Shown here piece after piece: positions 21,921-22,324 of a stretch of 22,324 nt of DNA. The stretch is from Eubacterium sp. (GTDB lineage: Bacteria > Bacillota > Clostridia > Lachnospirales > Lachnospiraceae), in the NCBI GenBank assembly GCA_022776205.1, contig JALFIK010000091.1, positions 1-22,324 of the forward strand. The letters run 5' to 3'. The position numbers were made by a program, and so were the translations under genes. The first letter of the stretch is position 1, and each line of letters begins with the position of its first letter. Below the pieces are notes generated by a model. It worked only from the letters and a program-made list of their open reading frames with translations. It searched no databases and had not been told where the DNA came from.

Positions 21921-22324
21921 TTAATAACTCTTATAAGGTTTTTCGGTGAGTTTTACCAGCTCATAAAGGAGCATGGCTGCGGCGCCGGTTCCGCCTTTTG
22001 CGTAAATCTCCTTGTCCTCATCGGATTCGGAAGTGCCGGCAATATCGAGATGAAGCCACGGTTTCTTTTCCACGAAAGCGTTCAGGAATCTTGCTGCGGC
22101 GATGGCACCGCACTTCTTACCGCAGTTGGCAATGTCGGCAACGGAAGAAGCGTTTAAGTCGCTGTATTCGTCGTCGCCCATCGGCAGTCTCCAGATATTC
22201 TCTCCGGCGAGAATGGAAGCCTGCACCGTCTTGGCCATCAGCTCGTCATTGTTAGAAAAAGCGCCGGTGAAACGGTCACCGAGAGCAACCTGGCAGGCAC
22301 CCGTCAGAGTGGCAACATCCACTA
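21921..22324 (-). CDS. pepA: Leucyl aminopeptidase, C-terminal part (5' end outside window)
   Basis: The last ~134 residues of an M17 family aminopeptidase, a cytoplasmic metal-dependent enzyme that removes N-terminal residues from peptides. The visible part begins VDVATLTGACQVALG, and continues with a GENIWRLPMGDDEY segment, KKCGAIAAARFLNAFV, LHLDIAGTSESD and GGTGAAAMLLYELV, all hallmarks of the M17 C-terminal catalytic domain. The metal-binding NTDAEGR motif lies upstream of this part and is outside the window. The frame continues past the right edge; the GTG at 22322 is an internal valine codon, not a start. The gene converges on the small membrane peptide gene. Confidence 0.94.
   Translation of the reverse strand, partial: VDVATLTGACQVALGDRFTGAFSNNDELMAKTVQASILAGENIWRLPMGDDEYSDLNASSVADIANCGKKCGAIAAARFLNAFVEKKPWLHLDIAGTSESDEDKEIYAKGGTGAAAMLLYELVKLTEKPYKSY

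Overview
The window looks like chromosomal DNA of an anaerobic Firmicute of the class Clostridia, most likely family Lachnospiraceae. The evidence is the paired glgC/glgD genes, spoVG, a DnaD-domain protein, the pth-mfd-prsA order, an Amt-PII fusion, and strong AGGAGG ribosome sites with sigma-A type promoters. The genus cannot be fixed from sequence alone. No phage, IS or cas genes are visible, and I see no tRNA or rRNA.

Layout. 1-2595 (minus strand): a truncated DnaD-domain replication protein and murC, separated by about 440 bases that carry a cluster of DnaA-box sequences and a murC terminator. 2660-5716 (plus): glgC, glgD and spoVG behind a strong promoter and closed by a strong terminator. 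5757-12374 (plus): a teichoic-acid type glycerophosphotransferase joined in frame to peptidyl-tRNA hydrolase, mfd overlapping it by 4 bases, then the lipoprotein foldase prsA, which ends in a very long hairpin. 12390-15722: a DUF3783-like gene (minus) diverging from a Nudix-fold protein with a ruined Nudix box, then a CBS-pair protein and an RsmF-like rRNA methyltransferase. 15845-17835: an ammonium transporter fused to its own PII regulator, behind a structured leader. 17884-20244 (minus): a single protein carrying both MtnK and MtnA of methionine salvage. 20343-20918 (plus): a membrane-anchored Mrr-type nuclease. 21012-21653: a probable large structured non-coding RNA. 21698-21821: a 29-residue membrane peptide. 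21921-end (minus): the C-terminal part of leucyl aminopeptidase.

How the genes fit together. Most are housekeeping: cell wall (murC), carbon storage (glgCD), translation rescue and rRNA modification (pth, rsmF), transcription-coupled repair (mfd), secretion (prsA), nitrogen uptake (amt-PII) and sulfur salvage (mtnKA). Three proteins are fusions of partners usually encoded separately: glycerophosphotransferase-Pth, Amt-PII and MtnK-MtnA.

The best candidate for something little described is the roughly 600-nt RNA gene at 21012-21653. It has a consensus promoter (TTGACA, 17 bases, TATAAT), no credible reading frame, four tandem units of about 54 nt each headed by a GG-GGU/ACC-CC hairpin, and a strong intrinsic terminator. 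It may belong to a known class of ornate large RNAs such as ROOL, which I could not test. The DnaA-box cluster upstream of the dnaD-like gene is the second most interesting signal.
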